Below are positions 14,891 through 28,100 of a stretch of 64,000 nt of DNA, in pieces. Position 1 is the stretch's first letter. Each line of letters opens with the position of its first letter. Source of the stretch: Metopolophium dirhodum (taxonomy: Eukaryota; Arthropoda; Insecta; Hemiptera; Aphididae); assembly GCF_019925205.1 (NCBI RefSeq), contig NC_083568.1, positions 17,110,393-17,174,392 of the forward strand, given 5' to 3'. The position numbers and the translations under genes are program-made. A model generated the notes under the pieces. That model was not told the DNA's origin and searched no databases. It saw only the letters and a program-made list of their open reading frames with translations.

Positions 14891-15053
14891 CGTGGTTTTC
14901 GGGTATGGTTCGATTATAGAAAGTCTTCAGCGAGCTCTGCACGGATCTCGAAATATTTACCGTCGCGTCACTCGATCTGTAACATCTCGAGCAGCAAATA
15001 TATTTGGCGAACTGTACGTAGGTCGTTGTACAGCATCGGCCATATACTTTGGC
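14891..15053 (-). CDS. Candidate orphan coding exon
   Basis: A 163-bp minus-strand segment is open in one frame. It is flanked by an acceptor (ATATTAGAG before 15053) and a strong donor (GTTAGT after 14891). It encodes a cysteine-rich start (YGRCC, then YICCSRC) followed by a hydrophilic tail ending in FYNRTIPENH. Base composition is richer in GC than its surroundings, as for the proven exons here. I could not find partner exons with matching phase nearby, and I do not recognise the peptide. It may be one exon of a gene with long introns, or a chance open frame. Confidence 0.35.
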
Positions 15054-18000
15054 CTCTAATATATAAATATGTTACTAAATTTTACATTTATCGGTAATAG
15101 GTAATATGTTTTGTGCGCAAATATCAAAAATAATATAACTTATATCGTGACTACGAATGTCTATGATTATTATACTACTCTAGACTATATTATAACTGAG
15201 GTAATATCGATTGATTGTATAGGCCCCTCTAACAGTAATAATTATTAATGCATAAGCCATTAAAACGAACATTTTCAAAAACCTTTTTAATTTTGTATTA
15301 TATTTGAATGGACCTAAATTTCAAAAATCAAATGAACTATTGTATAGTATTTAGGTTGAATACAAAATTAATTAACTAGTGAAGTTAAAAAGTTATTATA
15401 ATTCCCAACATTCGTAGACGGACGTATGAAAAATGCTGTAACCGAGCCAATCTAAATTATCCATTTTCTCAGTTCACAGATAAACCATAAACCGGATTAG
15501 TGTAAGTTGACTTACTAATGTTATACATTTTTTACGGTTATAACTTAGCTTATCTATGTAATGTTATTACTTATATTATGATAATATTATACCTATTGTG
15601 ATTTGTGAACATTAAATTATGTTTATGGACCTAAATTGCCTATCTGACGCGCCGCGCAAATTTATCGGCTATTTTAATGATTTATAGGAATAATTGTTTT
15701 AATTGTTTTTTAAATTTAAATAGTTTATTTTCTACTAAATGAAGTAGGTACATTTCAATATTTTCGGTATTTTCTATGAAAGAACATCATATTAACATGG
15801 ATTATGGAACTATTGAAGTCATAAAATAGAAAGTGTAGGTTTCTTTATTGTGTACCTACCTACAATATTTTGAATGTAATAATATCATAAATATCAGTAT
15901 AATAATTATTATGTTATAAATAGCATTATTTACGTTTTATGCCATAAAGCACAAATTGCGAATATTTTTTTGATAAACAAAAATTGTGTAAATTAATGAT
16001 AAAAAAAACAGTTTTCAAGTTGCCTGCAGTACCGATTGAAAACAATATTAAGATATTTTAATTCTATAGTAATCTTTAAATTTCTAAAAAGAAAAACGGA
16101 AAACAATTTGAATATAACATATTTTACAAAACACGGTTTTAACATAATATTATGTTAGTTGTTATAAGTTATAAGTTATAAATTTAAGACCACTAAACAA
16201 TAAAATATATCATACCTATATTGATGTTTTCATGACAATATATCTTTCAAACTATTGAAAGGTCGTCATTGATATTGCCATTAAATGAATAATAATTTAG
16301 GCTTTGACATTAAATAGATCGTTTTCAATACCTATACAGCTGAATGTTATTAATGTTTCTAGTATTATTTGATCAAAATCTTCTAAGCTTTCAAATCATG
16401 TTTTTTTGCTCATATATTTTATCAACCGTGTAGATAAGATCATACAATGAATTTTCTAGTCACTGTACTTAATAAAATGTCATTCAAACATTTTTTAATA
16501 AATCAAATGGATATTATAATATTGTTACAAGGACTGGCCAATTTGCCCAACCATCATGGGTAATATGGCCACATTGTAGTTTTTCTTATACTGACAATTA
16601 ATATTTAAAAAATTAATTGAACCTTAAGGTTAGGTTTACCCATTCTTCGCCTACTGTATACCTGGCAGGTCCCAAACAATTTTCACTATAGCCCCGAAAA
16701 TCATCTAGTCTTCGTTCGTCTTCATATGCTTTTTATTCATCCAAATATTCAATTCATTTAATGCCATATCAACGATAATATAAAAAAATATTAACTTTTT
16801 TCTCCTGCACAAAAAATGTATTTTACATATTTTATTGATAAACATTTTAATAACATTTATAACAAATAATTCGAGAGATAAGCTATTATGATAATATTAA
16901 AATGCGATGTGAAGCCACTATAATTTAAGAGAACTCTGATCGCATTGACACAAATACAATTAATACATTTAATTCACTTAAATAAAGTTATAGTAACCTA
17001 ATATTATAAAGTTTCAAAATTAGGTTTAAAGTTGAAAATATGTGAAAATTAAATACACATATCAGATAGTATACAGTTTTTATACATGCAAAATACATAT
17101 TATACCAATATATGTAACAATTTACAGTGATAACACCGTTCAGTAACCTCAGTTTTGGAATTAATGGTTTTTCAAACTCATGTTAGATACTATTATATTT
17201 GTATTAGGTACCTATAGGTAGAGGTACCCATCTACTAAGTATTACATATATTTTTACTGTAATTAATTATTATTATTATATTTTGTATTATTTGAAAGTA
17301 GAAAGTTATTAGTTATGAAAAATAGATTTTCTTTTATAGTTAGTACGTTTATTATTATTTATATTTGTTTCTTAATAGTTAATAAAATAACTCTTTTATA
17401 GTGAAAATTGATCATCGTATTACTTAGACGAAGGAGAAACAAAGTTACATTTATATTATCTGTATATATAATATACATATACATAATCACACTCTATTGC
17501 GTGTTTAGACGTCTCGTTTTTTTATATAATATAATACTGTTTCGTGTGGTTCCACTGTATGTACCTATGTTGTTTGATCGACGTATGATGTGTCGCCGGT
17601 GTAGCGACTCAAGCAATAATAATAGTATTTATTATTTTTACTACTATCTTCTAAAACCTAACCTCGTTTGGAACTGTCAAACTGACGACGACGTTTGTGT
17701 GTCCACGACTCGGCCGCGACAAAATAAAACACAAAGTAATATAATATCCGTATTTAACTGCAGTATAGGTACCTATATATTTATTCGACCAGTGCATGAA
17801 AAACAGAGTTAACCGTTTCGAAACCGCCAAAACATTCGGGACCCGGTTTATAACCGTTTTATCAGAAAATTATTAGTATAACTTCGTCAGACGCCGAAAA
17901 TTTATTTTTTATTCTGTAAAATAAAACATGTTGGTCTCTTGTATAAAATATAGTTAAGTACCTATTATTTTATATCGTTAAAATTTCCCTATGTTTATGT

Positions 18001-20246
18001 TCGCATATTTATCAGTGTCCAATAAAAGCGTACATCAATAATATTCACATACCTAAATTATAAACGTTCTAGATGATTATTATTTCAATGGATATTTTAA
18101 ATATATATATATTGATATATTATATTATATAGCACGAACCTATTGACTATTACCTACCTAGTACATAGTAACTATACATACCAACGTTAGGACTTGTTTC
18201 GTGATGGTGTGAAATATTTTCGGAAGTGGCCCGCCTTAAATTTGGCACACTTAAAATAAATTAAAATGGTGTCCGTTAGTAAAATATAACATATCATAAT
18301 CTTCGGACGAATAATTTATAAATATATCATCCATAATATAATTAGGTATATAAATATATAGTATTGTATACAGATATACTATACAGGTTTAGGTACCTAC
18401 ATATTATATTAGTTACTAATAATTACTCTACAGACATATACCTATACATTACTCTTAGTCATTAGTCATTACTAATTCATATTTGTAATACTATAGATGA
18501 TTGTACACTGTACAGGAGACAGCAAGAATTTTTTCCTACCAAGTTTAGTATGATTTTATTATGCGATTGATAACTTATTATTATACTATTCAGTATTCCA
18601 TGATCATTACTATAAGACTTGTTCGATATTAATATAATAAATTATAATGACGGCTTTTATTCTTAATTCTTAATTATTATTTATTATGCACTTCAAGTAT
18701 AAAATATTCATAAATATTTGGCGTCATCATCATTATAGCATCATATATAAATAAAAAGACGACAGATTCGCGATACCAGAAGAAACAATCATTCAAGCCA
18801 GCTAGAGACTCCCAAATTCAAATACATGCTTCAGTCATAACAACCCAGTTTTATTTTAATACAACTAGAATTTAAAATGACCATTACCGAAACACATCAT
18901 AACATCCAAATAAATCAGACATCTGAATTAATTGTTTTGGTCAACCTAGGTAACAACCCTAAACAATTGTGATCTTCTTTATAATTCGCAAATATCAATT
19001 GTTAAAAAAAACTCTTATCGAGTGAAAAAGTGCAGAAGAAGTATAATTTTAATCCACGAGTGTGTCTAATGTTTTTTATTACAATATGATAAAACTCATA
19101 AAAGTATAAAAAAAATGCTGATTTAGGGTGTCTAGTTATCAGTTATCTCACTCCTCTAGGTCAGATGTTAATCAGGATTAAAAGTTAAAACCCAAAAGAA
19201 CCGTTATAATTTTAAAGACTCAAACTGTTCGACTTTCAAACATTTGAAGAATTCTAAAACTGGAATAAAAAAATCCGGCTTGTACTCATTGGACTAATAA
19301 TTAACTTATGTGAAAACAGTGTTAGCTCAGTCTATATTGAAAATTGTACAGATATCTTTATAAAAGTAAGTTAATATCATTTGACACGTGATACGTATCT
19401 ATACGTGTCATTCTCAAAAAAAAAAAAAACGCCATACAGTTTAAATGTTAAATATAATATAGGTTAATAATATTAAAATATTAAATCAATGTTAAACTTA
19501 ACTATAGTTTATTTTGTTTTGAAAACCGCGAGTTATTGTTGTGCCTGATCGATCACATATTTTAATAGCGTAAGATTAAAAATTAGTATAATAATAAATT
19601 AGATGCTAATATGTAATGCGCTGTGAAGAGCTAGGAGAAAATATTTACCTATATTTACGTGCCATAAAATAATTAATCCCCATTAATTATGGTACATCGT
19701 GTCTGCAGTTCAACCTGTGATCGATTTAAGAGATTAAAATATATACTTATTATATTACATATTCTATCTATCTATACGATATGAGTCATATGACCATAAC
19801 TGGAATAAGAGTCAGTGATAATCCGAGATTGAAATGCGAAGAAGAAACCGTTATTTCGCAGATATAATATGATCAAGTTAAATATTATTAAATTACTATA
19901 TTTATTAATGAAATATATATTATTTTATTTTATACATAAAATTGTGATTAAACAACAAGCGTCCTAAGTAGTAATAGATGTGTACAATATAATAATATGA
20001 GTATTAATGTTAACGAGGTCAAAGAGTCGATGCATTAGAATTAATGTATTTTTTTTTTTTTTTAAGAATTTATATATTTGTTAAGAATCTATAAAAAAAT
20101 TGTTATTACCTAGTTATGTATTACAATATTATAATAAACAATACATTAATTACCACACACGTGTTCCTCCCCCTACCGACTTAATAACCTACAGTAAACT
20201 AAAAATAGCTAATGGCCTCAGCTGCCGGGCTCAAGATTAATTAATA
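15054..20246. other. Non-coding AT-rich region
   Basis: No gene is supported. The 134-codon open frame at 17408-17812 has tyrosine- and isoleucine-rich low-complexity content and no splice or domain support. Weak transposon-end-like words occur near 16530-16690. The rest is TA-rich spacer. Confidence 0.5.
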
Positions 20247-20717
20247 ACGGCCAAGTGCCCAACGTAAACGTGTCCCCGGCAGTCATTCTGTTGTCGCTCC
20301 TGTCTAAGTGGTTGTCGATCTGGGCATTCGGTTTTTGAACGGCAATCGCAAACTGTGACGTACAGCAGAAAACCAGATACGATTTTCAACTTGTAAGACT
20401 GACGGGCGACGGCAAACGTGTGCTGCCGAAAATGTTTCTAATTCGTCGGCATAACTTGTGTATCTCCTAAGTGTGGACTTATATATGTACATAATATTAT
20501 ATGCACATACACAAGTTAGAGAAATTAGAAACATGGTCGAAAACACACGTTTGCCGTCGCGCATCAGCCTATAAGTTGAAACCAGTATCCGGTTTTCTGC
20601 TGTACGTCACAGTTTGCGATTGCCGTTCAAAGCCGAATGCCCAAAACGATAACCATGTGGACAGGAGCGACAACAGAATGACTGCCAGGGACACGTTTAC
20701 GTTGGGCACTTGGCCGT
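20247..20717. repeat. Inverted duplication of the 3' end of the orphan gene
   Basis: The right arm (about 20503-20717) contains the last about 50 codons of the minus-strand gene that ends at 20569. The left arm (about 20247-20467) is its inverted copy. The arms are roughly 205 bp each and about 85% alike by eye, with a spacer of about 35 bp. The left copy has decayed: it keeps the code for the membrane segment but carries a stop directly after it. A transcript reading past the stop at 20569 would fold into a long hairpin. Confidence 0.85.
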
Positions 20718-22631
20718 CGGTCCCGTCGTCGCACGACCGGCGGACATCACCATCGCCGCCGTCATCGTTGGCCGCAGTCAGCTCGATCGTCGCATTCGCC
20801 GTCACCTTCCGCTTGGAACGGCCGACCGCGGTAACGTCGACGCTTGCCGCCTTGGCCGCGGCCCGGACGACGCGCTTCGCGCCGGCCAGCACGGGGAACC
20901 ACCGGTTGCGATCCGCCAACAGCGGTACCACCACGCTGTCCAGCCAACGGTGCATGTCCACCCGGAACTGTTCGGGCGCTGGTGACGTGCAGCCAACGGC
21001 CAGTCGGTAATACCGGACGAGCAGCGGACCGTGGTCATCATTCGACAGCCACGGCCTGTCTACGGAGAACAGCCGCTTGCCGACCACGAACGGGAACGCC
21101 AGCGACCCCGGATTCTTGTTATCGTCGAATGCTGGTACCGGCACGGCGGTGATAAATTCCCTGCCCGACGGTACGGAATTCGTCAAGAGGGCTGCACACG
21201 CGTTTTCCGTCTCCTCGAAAATGGGATCGTCTGCGTCGTCGTTTTTGGAGGCGGCGGCGGCCGCGCTCTGCTGTCCGGCGTCTACGGGCGTCATCCAACC
21301 ACGTCCGTCGGTATCCAAAATGAACCTATGCCAAAAAAAAACCTTAGCTATACCTACCCGTATCATATGGAATTAAGTAGTGGTTCATAAGCTTCACGTA
21401 AATAGATAAATATTTATATTTATACATTATACCTACATTATAAATTGTGTTAAAATCAATTACTATAGAAAATTAAGTTTACAGTAGGTAACACATTTAC
21501 ACATATTTAATATAATATTACATAATAATGATAAATAGGTATTAGTTTTATTGATATTATATACCTAGATATTTTTGTATTTTGTTATATTATTAAACAT
21601 CGTTGTTTTAACTTTAGAAATCATGAAGAACTTCATACTAAAATTATTGTTAATAACTCAATATTGTTCAATACATTTTCTTAGATATTTATAATTCACT
21701 ATGTGTTTAGTTAAGACATATTATTCTTAGGTATATAATATAAGTACTTAATAATATATACATATTCATACAAACAATAAAATAGTCAATAAAAAAAATT
21801 AATTTGGTAGTATTGTTAAAATTATAAATATTTATAATATATATATTTTATTGCCTACCTACCTATATAAATATAATTATCAATTATTTGAACCGTTTAT
21901 TGGAACCACATGTCTATACCACTATATCCACTGAGAGTGATAACCCAAACATGTTTTTTTGTATATATTTACTAAATATTTATTAATATTTAATATGTAT
22001 GTACACCACTTAAATGTATTGTTAATAATCATTGATCATTATAATAAAAAAAGCCTTCGGGTAGTTTAAAAAAAAAAAATATAAGTACTACCTATCGAAT
22101 AAATCGTATCAATCACGAAATGTCGATAGGTATACTTACCTACGCTAAGGGGAACGGTAAGACACGTTTTGACTTTACAATACAAGTACACAGCCATGCA
22201 GGTATTAGATACCTTCTAGGTATATAGCTATATATCGCTCACTTGATCTTCCGTTCCAACGCGAACAGCTCATTGGTGACTGCATAGCTCTCGTGGCCGT
22301 TATAATATCCATCCTTTACGTGTGGCAGCATCACCCCTTGAAGATAAGCACCAATCGCATCGCAGGCCGTAACCATGGCTATTCTTTTCGTCTTGTCGCT
22401 GGAGATCATCTCAAATTTGTTTACAATTGTCCGTACGTACTTTAGAAACGATTTTCCGCCGACCACATTTTTTGGAATTAAGTGGTCCATTAAAATGCGA
22501 CTGCGCAAGATTGCCACATCTTCTGTTGTCCACGTTTTGGATGCCACGTCGTCTATGCTGTACAGCGCTGTGCCGAACGGTATCGCAGTGATCGGAAGGA
22601 TGAGAGCGAGAAAGGATATGATATTAAACAT
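20569..22631 (-). CDS. Uncharacterised secreted or membrane-anchored protein
   Basis: Two minus-strand exons, 22631-22243 and 21325-20569, give 381 residues. The donor is AA/GTGAGC and the acceptor GGCATAG/GT; together they complete an AAG codon, so the phase fits exactly. Residues 1 to about 20 form a signal peptide (MFNIISFLALILP). The middle is mixed, with an Ala-rich stretch, a possible N-glycosylation site (NATI) and few cysteines. A hydrophobic segment at about 341-362 (VSLAVILLSLLSTWLSFWAF) followed by about 19 residues suggests a C-terminal membrane anchor. Exon 2 is strongly GC-rich compared with its surroundings. I do not recognise the family. Gene structure is well supported by phase and signal peptide; function is unknown. 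Confidence 0.75.
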
Positions 22632-25119
22632 GTTTTATGTTTTGCAATGAGCGTTCAACAATAATATCGTATTATTATGACGAAACGATGAATATCATAT
22701 TAATATTATACTTTTGGTTTCAATAATAAACGATAATTGGCCTTGTTGACTGTTGTTAGGGGACTGGATAATACATTATTTACATTTACGTTTTATAATA
22801 CATTATTATTTACGATTTGAGTCTTACAAGCCAGCACTTTTTTCCGTAGCACATAATATTTCACTACACTTGATTATTTTAAGAAAAACTCTAAAACTTT
22901 GTAATAATAGGGACGGCCTGGCCCACCGAGATACCTGGAAGTTCCTGGTGGTTCATACCCACTTTGCCTACTAATATACCAGTTTTAAAATATTTTTAAA
23001 ACATTCCCATTTTGCCGACAGTCTAGTTTGCTGACATCTCGGTTCACCGACAAATTATACCGAATTTATAATAAAGTTTCAATTTTCCCGATTCGCCGAA
23101 TATACTGTATAGTGTATACACAGTAAATATAGTATTTGAAAGCGAAGAAAGACATACGATTTTCCGATGGAGAATAATATTATGCTGCACGTAATAATAT
23201 AAATAGTATATGTGAACGAATAGTGGTAGCTTATCGGGTACTTGACATTTTTAATGTGGCTCACTTGGTGGAAAAGGTTGGCGACCCCTGCCCTAAAGTA
23301 TAATGGCGTGACTTATGCGTCGATGAGACTGTAGGTTCAAGACGTTTTGCTAAGCTGATATTTTGTTTTCCATAGACGACGGTACTAAAAAAGTTATTAT
23401 AGGCATTATAATATAATATGTATAACAATCGGCAGTATTTTGATTTCTAAATCAGTAAACTCTTAAATATTGTCAAGTGCGTACCTATAATATAATCGAA
23501 GTCAGTGGAAATAAGGAAAACAAGGAGTTCTACTTTTCCTTACTTACTTACTTATCCACTTATATTTTAAATTTTTCATAACATAGAAAACTATTGATAG
23601 TATCATCCTCTGTAATTATTGATTTAGAAATCAAATTAATGAGGACCCGTTCTCGTTTTTCTATCAAAATTATAACCTAAGAAAATCTAGGAAAACAGTT
23701 TGTTTCAAGTTGTATAATTTCTGACAGCTCTCTGTTATTAAAAAAATGCCGACTGATATATAGTTACGAAAAATTCAAAGGGGGGAGTGCCGGCCCTGTC
23801 GGCTATGGAAAACAAAATATCAGCTATTTTATTTTACTAACCTAACTATGTGCATAAAACTGTTCAAAATGTTTTAGTTCAATTTTTTAAAATTTTTTTT
23901 TATAAAGTTTTTAATATAATATTTATAAAATTTTAATTGTTAAAGGAAATTATGCAGATATATTAAAACCTATTATACAGAAAAACCAGGTATTTTTATA
24001 GGTACTTCACATAGTTTGTTTTAAGAAATTTATTACGGGTCGACATTTTTACAGTCGGCATAAATTATAATATTTCAGTCGACAAATACTTGATCTCATC
24101 CCCCCCCCCCCCCTCAAAATCGTATAACGCCGACCCTGATAGCCGATTTCACATTTATAATAATGCCTAATTACGAGCCTCATTACCAGGAAGGTATGCA
24201 GATTTAGTATGTAACATATTTTATAACTTTGTAAAATATCAAATCAATATACAATTTTAACTATAACTTATAACATATAACATATGAATTAAAACAAAAT
24301 AATATACAAATACAAATTTCAACATTATTTTTGGTAGACTTCCAAGATATATTTAGACAATCATTTCGTACCATTTAAAAAAACGTTTAATTGCATTAAC
24401 AAAATGTCCGTTTATTGAATAAATTGTTGTCATAAGCAAATCTAAATGGCAGTCATCACAGAGCAAAAAAATTCAAATTTTGGTTAATCTTTATACAATA
24501 TTTTGGCCGGGTTTTTATGAAAATATACCACTGTGCACTGCAGCTCCGCATAAGCCTTCAAAACAGCAAATTTAGATTTGTATATTCTAATTTTCTTTGG
24601 TCTTACGTATCTAGTGTTGTAATGATATTCACATTATTACGCCACAAAGCCACACTATATAATAAACAAGTACGACGATTAGAAAGTTTAGAAAGTTTTA
24701 AGCAGTTTATTTAAATTATTTTTCCAAATGTGTATGGGGCATGGGGCCCAGCTAAGCCGGGGCCCGGGATTCGATTGCACCCCGGTATCAATTACCAGTC
24801 TGAAACTGCATAGACGTAATTTATACATATTGAGATTTTCATAACAATAATTTGTGAATGCAGTTCGATAAAAAACAAAGACTTTATAAATTAAACAATA
24901 ATATCGTTTGTTATAATAATATATTATCTGGTTTAATTGTTTAAACATCAAAACATAACATGATATAAATTATACATGACTACGGCTTACATATAAATAA
25001 AGTGCTCATAATATTTTTTTGAACGTTGAACCTACCTTTTGTTGAACCTTCGCTGAAAAATATATTGCTTAAAAGAATTTTCGTACGGAATATCATTTGC
25101 TTGCATCAATTTAGCTGCA
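22632..25119. other. Intergenic region with transposon fragments
   Basis: Spacer between the orphan gene and the cyclooxygenase-like gene. It holds what look like right-hand ends of hAT-type elements, ending GGTTGGCGACCCCTG near 23275-23289, GCCGGCCCTG near 23789-23798 and GCCGACCCTG near 24131-24140. A poly-C tract lies near 24101-24114, and an inverted repeat is listed separately. No coding exon is supported. Confidence 0.4.
23353..23825. repeat. Short inverted-repeat pair, possible MITE
   Basis: AGCTGATATTTTGTTTTCCA with three more bases at 23353-23375 is repeated perfectly as its reverse complement at 23803-23825, enclosing about 430 bp of non-coding sequence. A 23-bp perfect inverted pair at this distance is unlikely by chance. 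I find no clear target-site duplication directly at its ends. Confidence 0.5.
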
Positions 25120-28100
25120 ATGTCATTCTTTTTATCAAGAGGGTCAAACCCAACCACCAATAAACGTGATCCAAGAAATATGGAAGAAGTCTTGGAGGTA
25201 AACAAAATATAATACATATTATGTAGGTAAATATTATAATAATGAAATAGCTCGGCGTATCTTACCTACTTAGCGTAGCCAAGTTAGAGGCAAGCTGCAG
25301 GTAGAACGGATACGAGGGTGATTAAATTTCTTTAAATCTGTATTATGATATATTATGATTCAGTATTAAATAAAAAAAATATTTATTTTTTGTTAAAATA
25401 GTTCTTTCCGTATTTTATAATTTGTAAGTTGTAAGTTGTAATACAAACTAAGTACTAAGTAGTACATATTATATTATAAAAGTGCTTATTTATATTAATA
25501 GGACGAAACTGATGAGTTTTTATATGCAGAAACTAGTAATTCTACTAGGAATGAAAGCTTGAATAAAACGACACAAACGAAATCAATAAAAGGTTGTCTT
25601 GCACATAATTAAATTATATTGTTGAGTATTATTTTTTAAATATTTCATATAATTCCATTCTTTCTAGAACTGTCTATGAACGCTATAGATCAAAAGGCAT
25701 TCAAAGATATACAAGTATGAAACGAATAACGACTTAAGAACAATCGAATAATATCGCGGTACTGATAAACGGTTTTGATTTGATTTTCAGCATAGTTTCA
25801 AAGTATGTGAAATGAATTGCCTGGCATTAAAACATCACGTGGCCGACGCCATATACACCTTACAACAAACAGTCGACGAGCAGCGCCTATCTTTCAACAG
25901 CTTGAGATTGGAAGTATCACACGTTAAAAAAGATTTAAACCATTTGATAGAAAGCGTCGACCAGATGAAAAATGCAAAGACGACGTCCGCAGAAAGTAAT
26001 ATTATATAATATAATATATCGACCTGACTATATCCATAACAGTGTAACACATAAGTCGTTTCCGTTCGTTTAGGAAACACAGAAAACTCAGGGGAAAAAA
26101 CAGACAGCTGCAAGCTTCGCAGACTGAAAATACGGGTCTCAATTCTCGAAAGTAAAATATAGAAAAATATCGGTTAATAGATAATAAATTACTAATGCCG
26201 TGTGCCCGTGTAGGAGATGTGACAAAAAACTCATCAGAAATCGTTGGAATGAACAACACGATGATGTTACGGAACTTGGTCTCGGGCGCGACGGCCGCCG
26301 CTGCCGTGACGTCGGCAGGGGTAAACAGTTTCGAGCGAAACACGCCGGATGCGTTATGCCACCAACCTACTACCGCGCCGACGTCCGGCTTTACACCAGC
26401 TTCAGGGCCCCCACCGGCACTTCCGGTCCCGAGGCCACCGCCCTCTCCTCCTGCGGTAACCTCTGCATATTTCCGGCCACCCCCGCCGATGACGACCGGC
26501 ATGGCGGTGTTCCGCAGTAACCCCGTGCAGAAGCCGCGCACTCCCGAGGTGGCCGGAGCTCGGGGAGCCGTGAGGAAAGCGGTGAAAACCTTCTGCCGCC
26601 GTATACCCAAAATTGAGGATTTTTTCGGAGATGGTATTTCGCGCCAATTTAATTATTTATAATTTGCACCACTAATAGGTACGTTTAAGCGCGTATGTAA
26701 TTTGCGCCAAAATACAAAAATTAAACATGAACTTTGCGCCACCTCTAAATATTTATTTTGGTAATTTGCGCCACGACGGAAAACAAAATTGAATATGTAA
26801 TCTGCGACACACTTTCAATTTTAATTGTTGGAATTTACCAGCCGGTAAATTTACTGCCATCGCATCGAAAATATGATAATACCAATGCGTGCTGGATATA
26901 ATATAATTGTTGTGTTCTACTCATAATATAAGTAGAGGAGAGATCGTCGAATACGTCTAATCTAATAAAAATTATCAACTGTCAAAATATCGAACAATAT
27001 TGAACAGCACTATATCCAAGTCTGGGCATAAACGAATTAAAAAGTTATAGTTAAGTTAAAGTTAAATTTAAATTTAATCATAAATGTACAATTATTAAGA
27101 ACAGAATATCATTAAATATTTTCGCCATAAATAAGTTATTTCTTAATTAAAATCAATTAGGTTATGCTCATATATTGGTTATTTCCTGTGTCCAACAATA
27201 TTTATGATTTTTATTATTTTAAACCATATTAATGGGTATTTATAAATATATTTAAAAAAAAATAATAATACTACTTAACTTAAGTTAATAAGTTAATTGA
27301 AAATGTTCATATAACTTTTAACTCAAATGAGTAAAAAAAAAATTAGATTAACTGTTAACTTTAAACTTTTTAAAATGTTTACTATCAATTAAACTGAACT
27401 CAGTAAAAAATTATCATGAACTTGCCCAGGCTTGAGTATATTATGATATTTACAGTAGTCAAATATTAATCGCAAAAATATTAAAAATATATTTATTTAA
27501 TATACATAGAGTACATAATATATTTATAGACATTTATTTATAATTATTATATTATTACTGATTTTCTATTATTAACTTGATTATTTAGGTTAAAAAAAAA
27601 TTACAATTTTTGTAGGTAAACGATGGTGCCGATTACTTAATGCCCTTTTATTAAGTTTTGTGTGGCGCAAACTACAACCTTAAAAAGTGGCGCAAATTAC
27701 CAAAATTAATTTTTAGATGTGGTGCAAATTACATAAATATTTTTTTGGCGAGGTTGTTTTGGCGCAAATTACATACGCCCGAGATTTTGAGGTCCGTCGT
27801 CCTCAAGCCTGTAGCGCGGCGGACTTGAGGATCTCTTCCGTTATCTGTATAATATACGGCAGGTATAGTAGATACGTTGACGTGACCTTTCCGTCCGGCC
27901 TTAGTAATGTATTAGTTATGTTCAGTTGAACCATGTAATAATTTGTATTCCTTTTGTATTAATTGTATTTGTGTGCATAAAATAAACTCGTTTACTAAAA
28001 AACATGCTGGCGTATTTGTTTTATAATGTAGGCTTTCAAATTACCCTTACAATATTGTTATGAGTTATTAAAGTCTATAAGACTATTATTATATAAGACT

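Noticed and set aside
17408..17812. 134-codon plus-strand open frame
   Set aside because: Low-complexity Tyr/Ile/Arg content, no domain, no splice-linked partner.
20710..21390. Several plus-strand open frames over the orphan gene exon 2
   Set aside because: Shadow frames in GC-rich coding sequence. The minus-strand frame is splice-linked to a signal-peptide exon.
24688..24951. Minus-strand peptide with GVQSNPGP resembling a 2A ribosome-skipping motif
   Set aside because: It lacks the Asp and Glu of the usual DxExNPGP consensus, and no retrotransposon coding sequence adjoins it. The surrounding GC-rich words could equally be a decayed repeat.
26200..26610. Alternative open frames on both strands over exon 6 of the cyclooxygenase-like gene
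   Set aside because: Shadows of a GC-rich exon. Only the frame used in the gene model fits both neighbouring splice phases.
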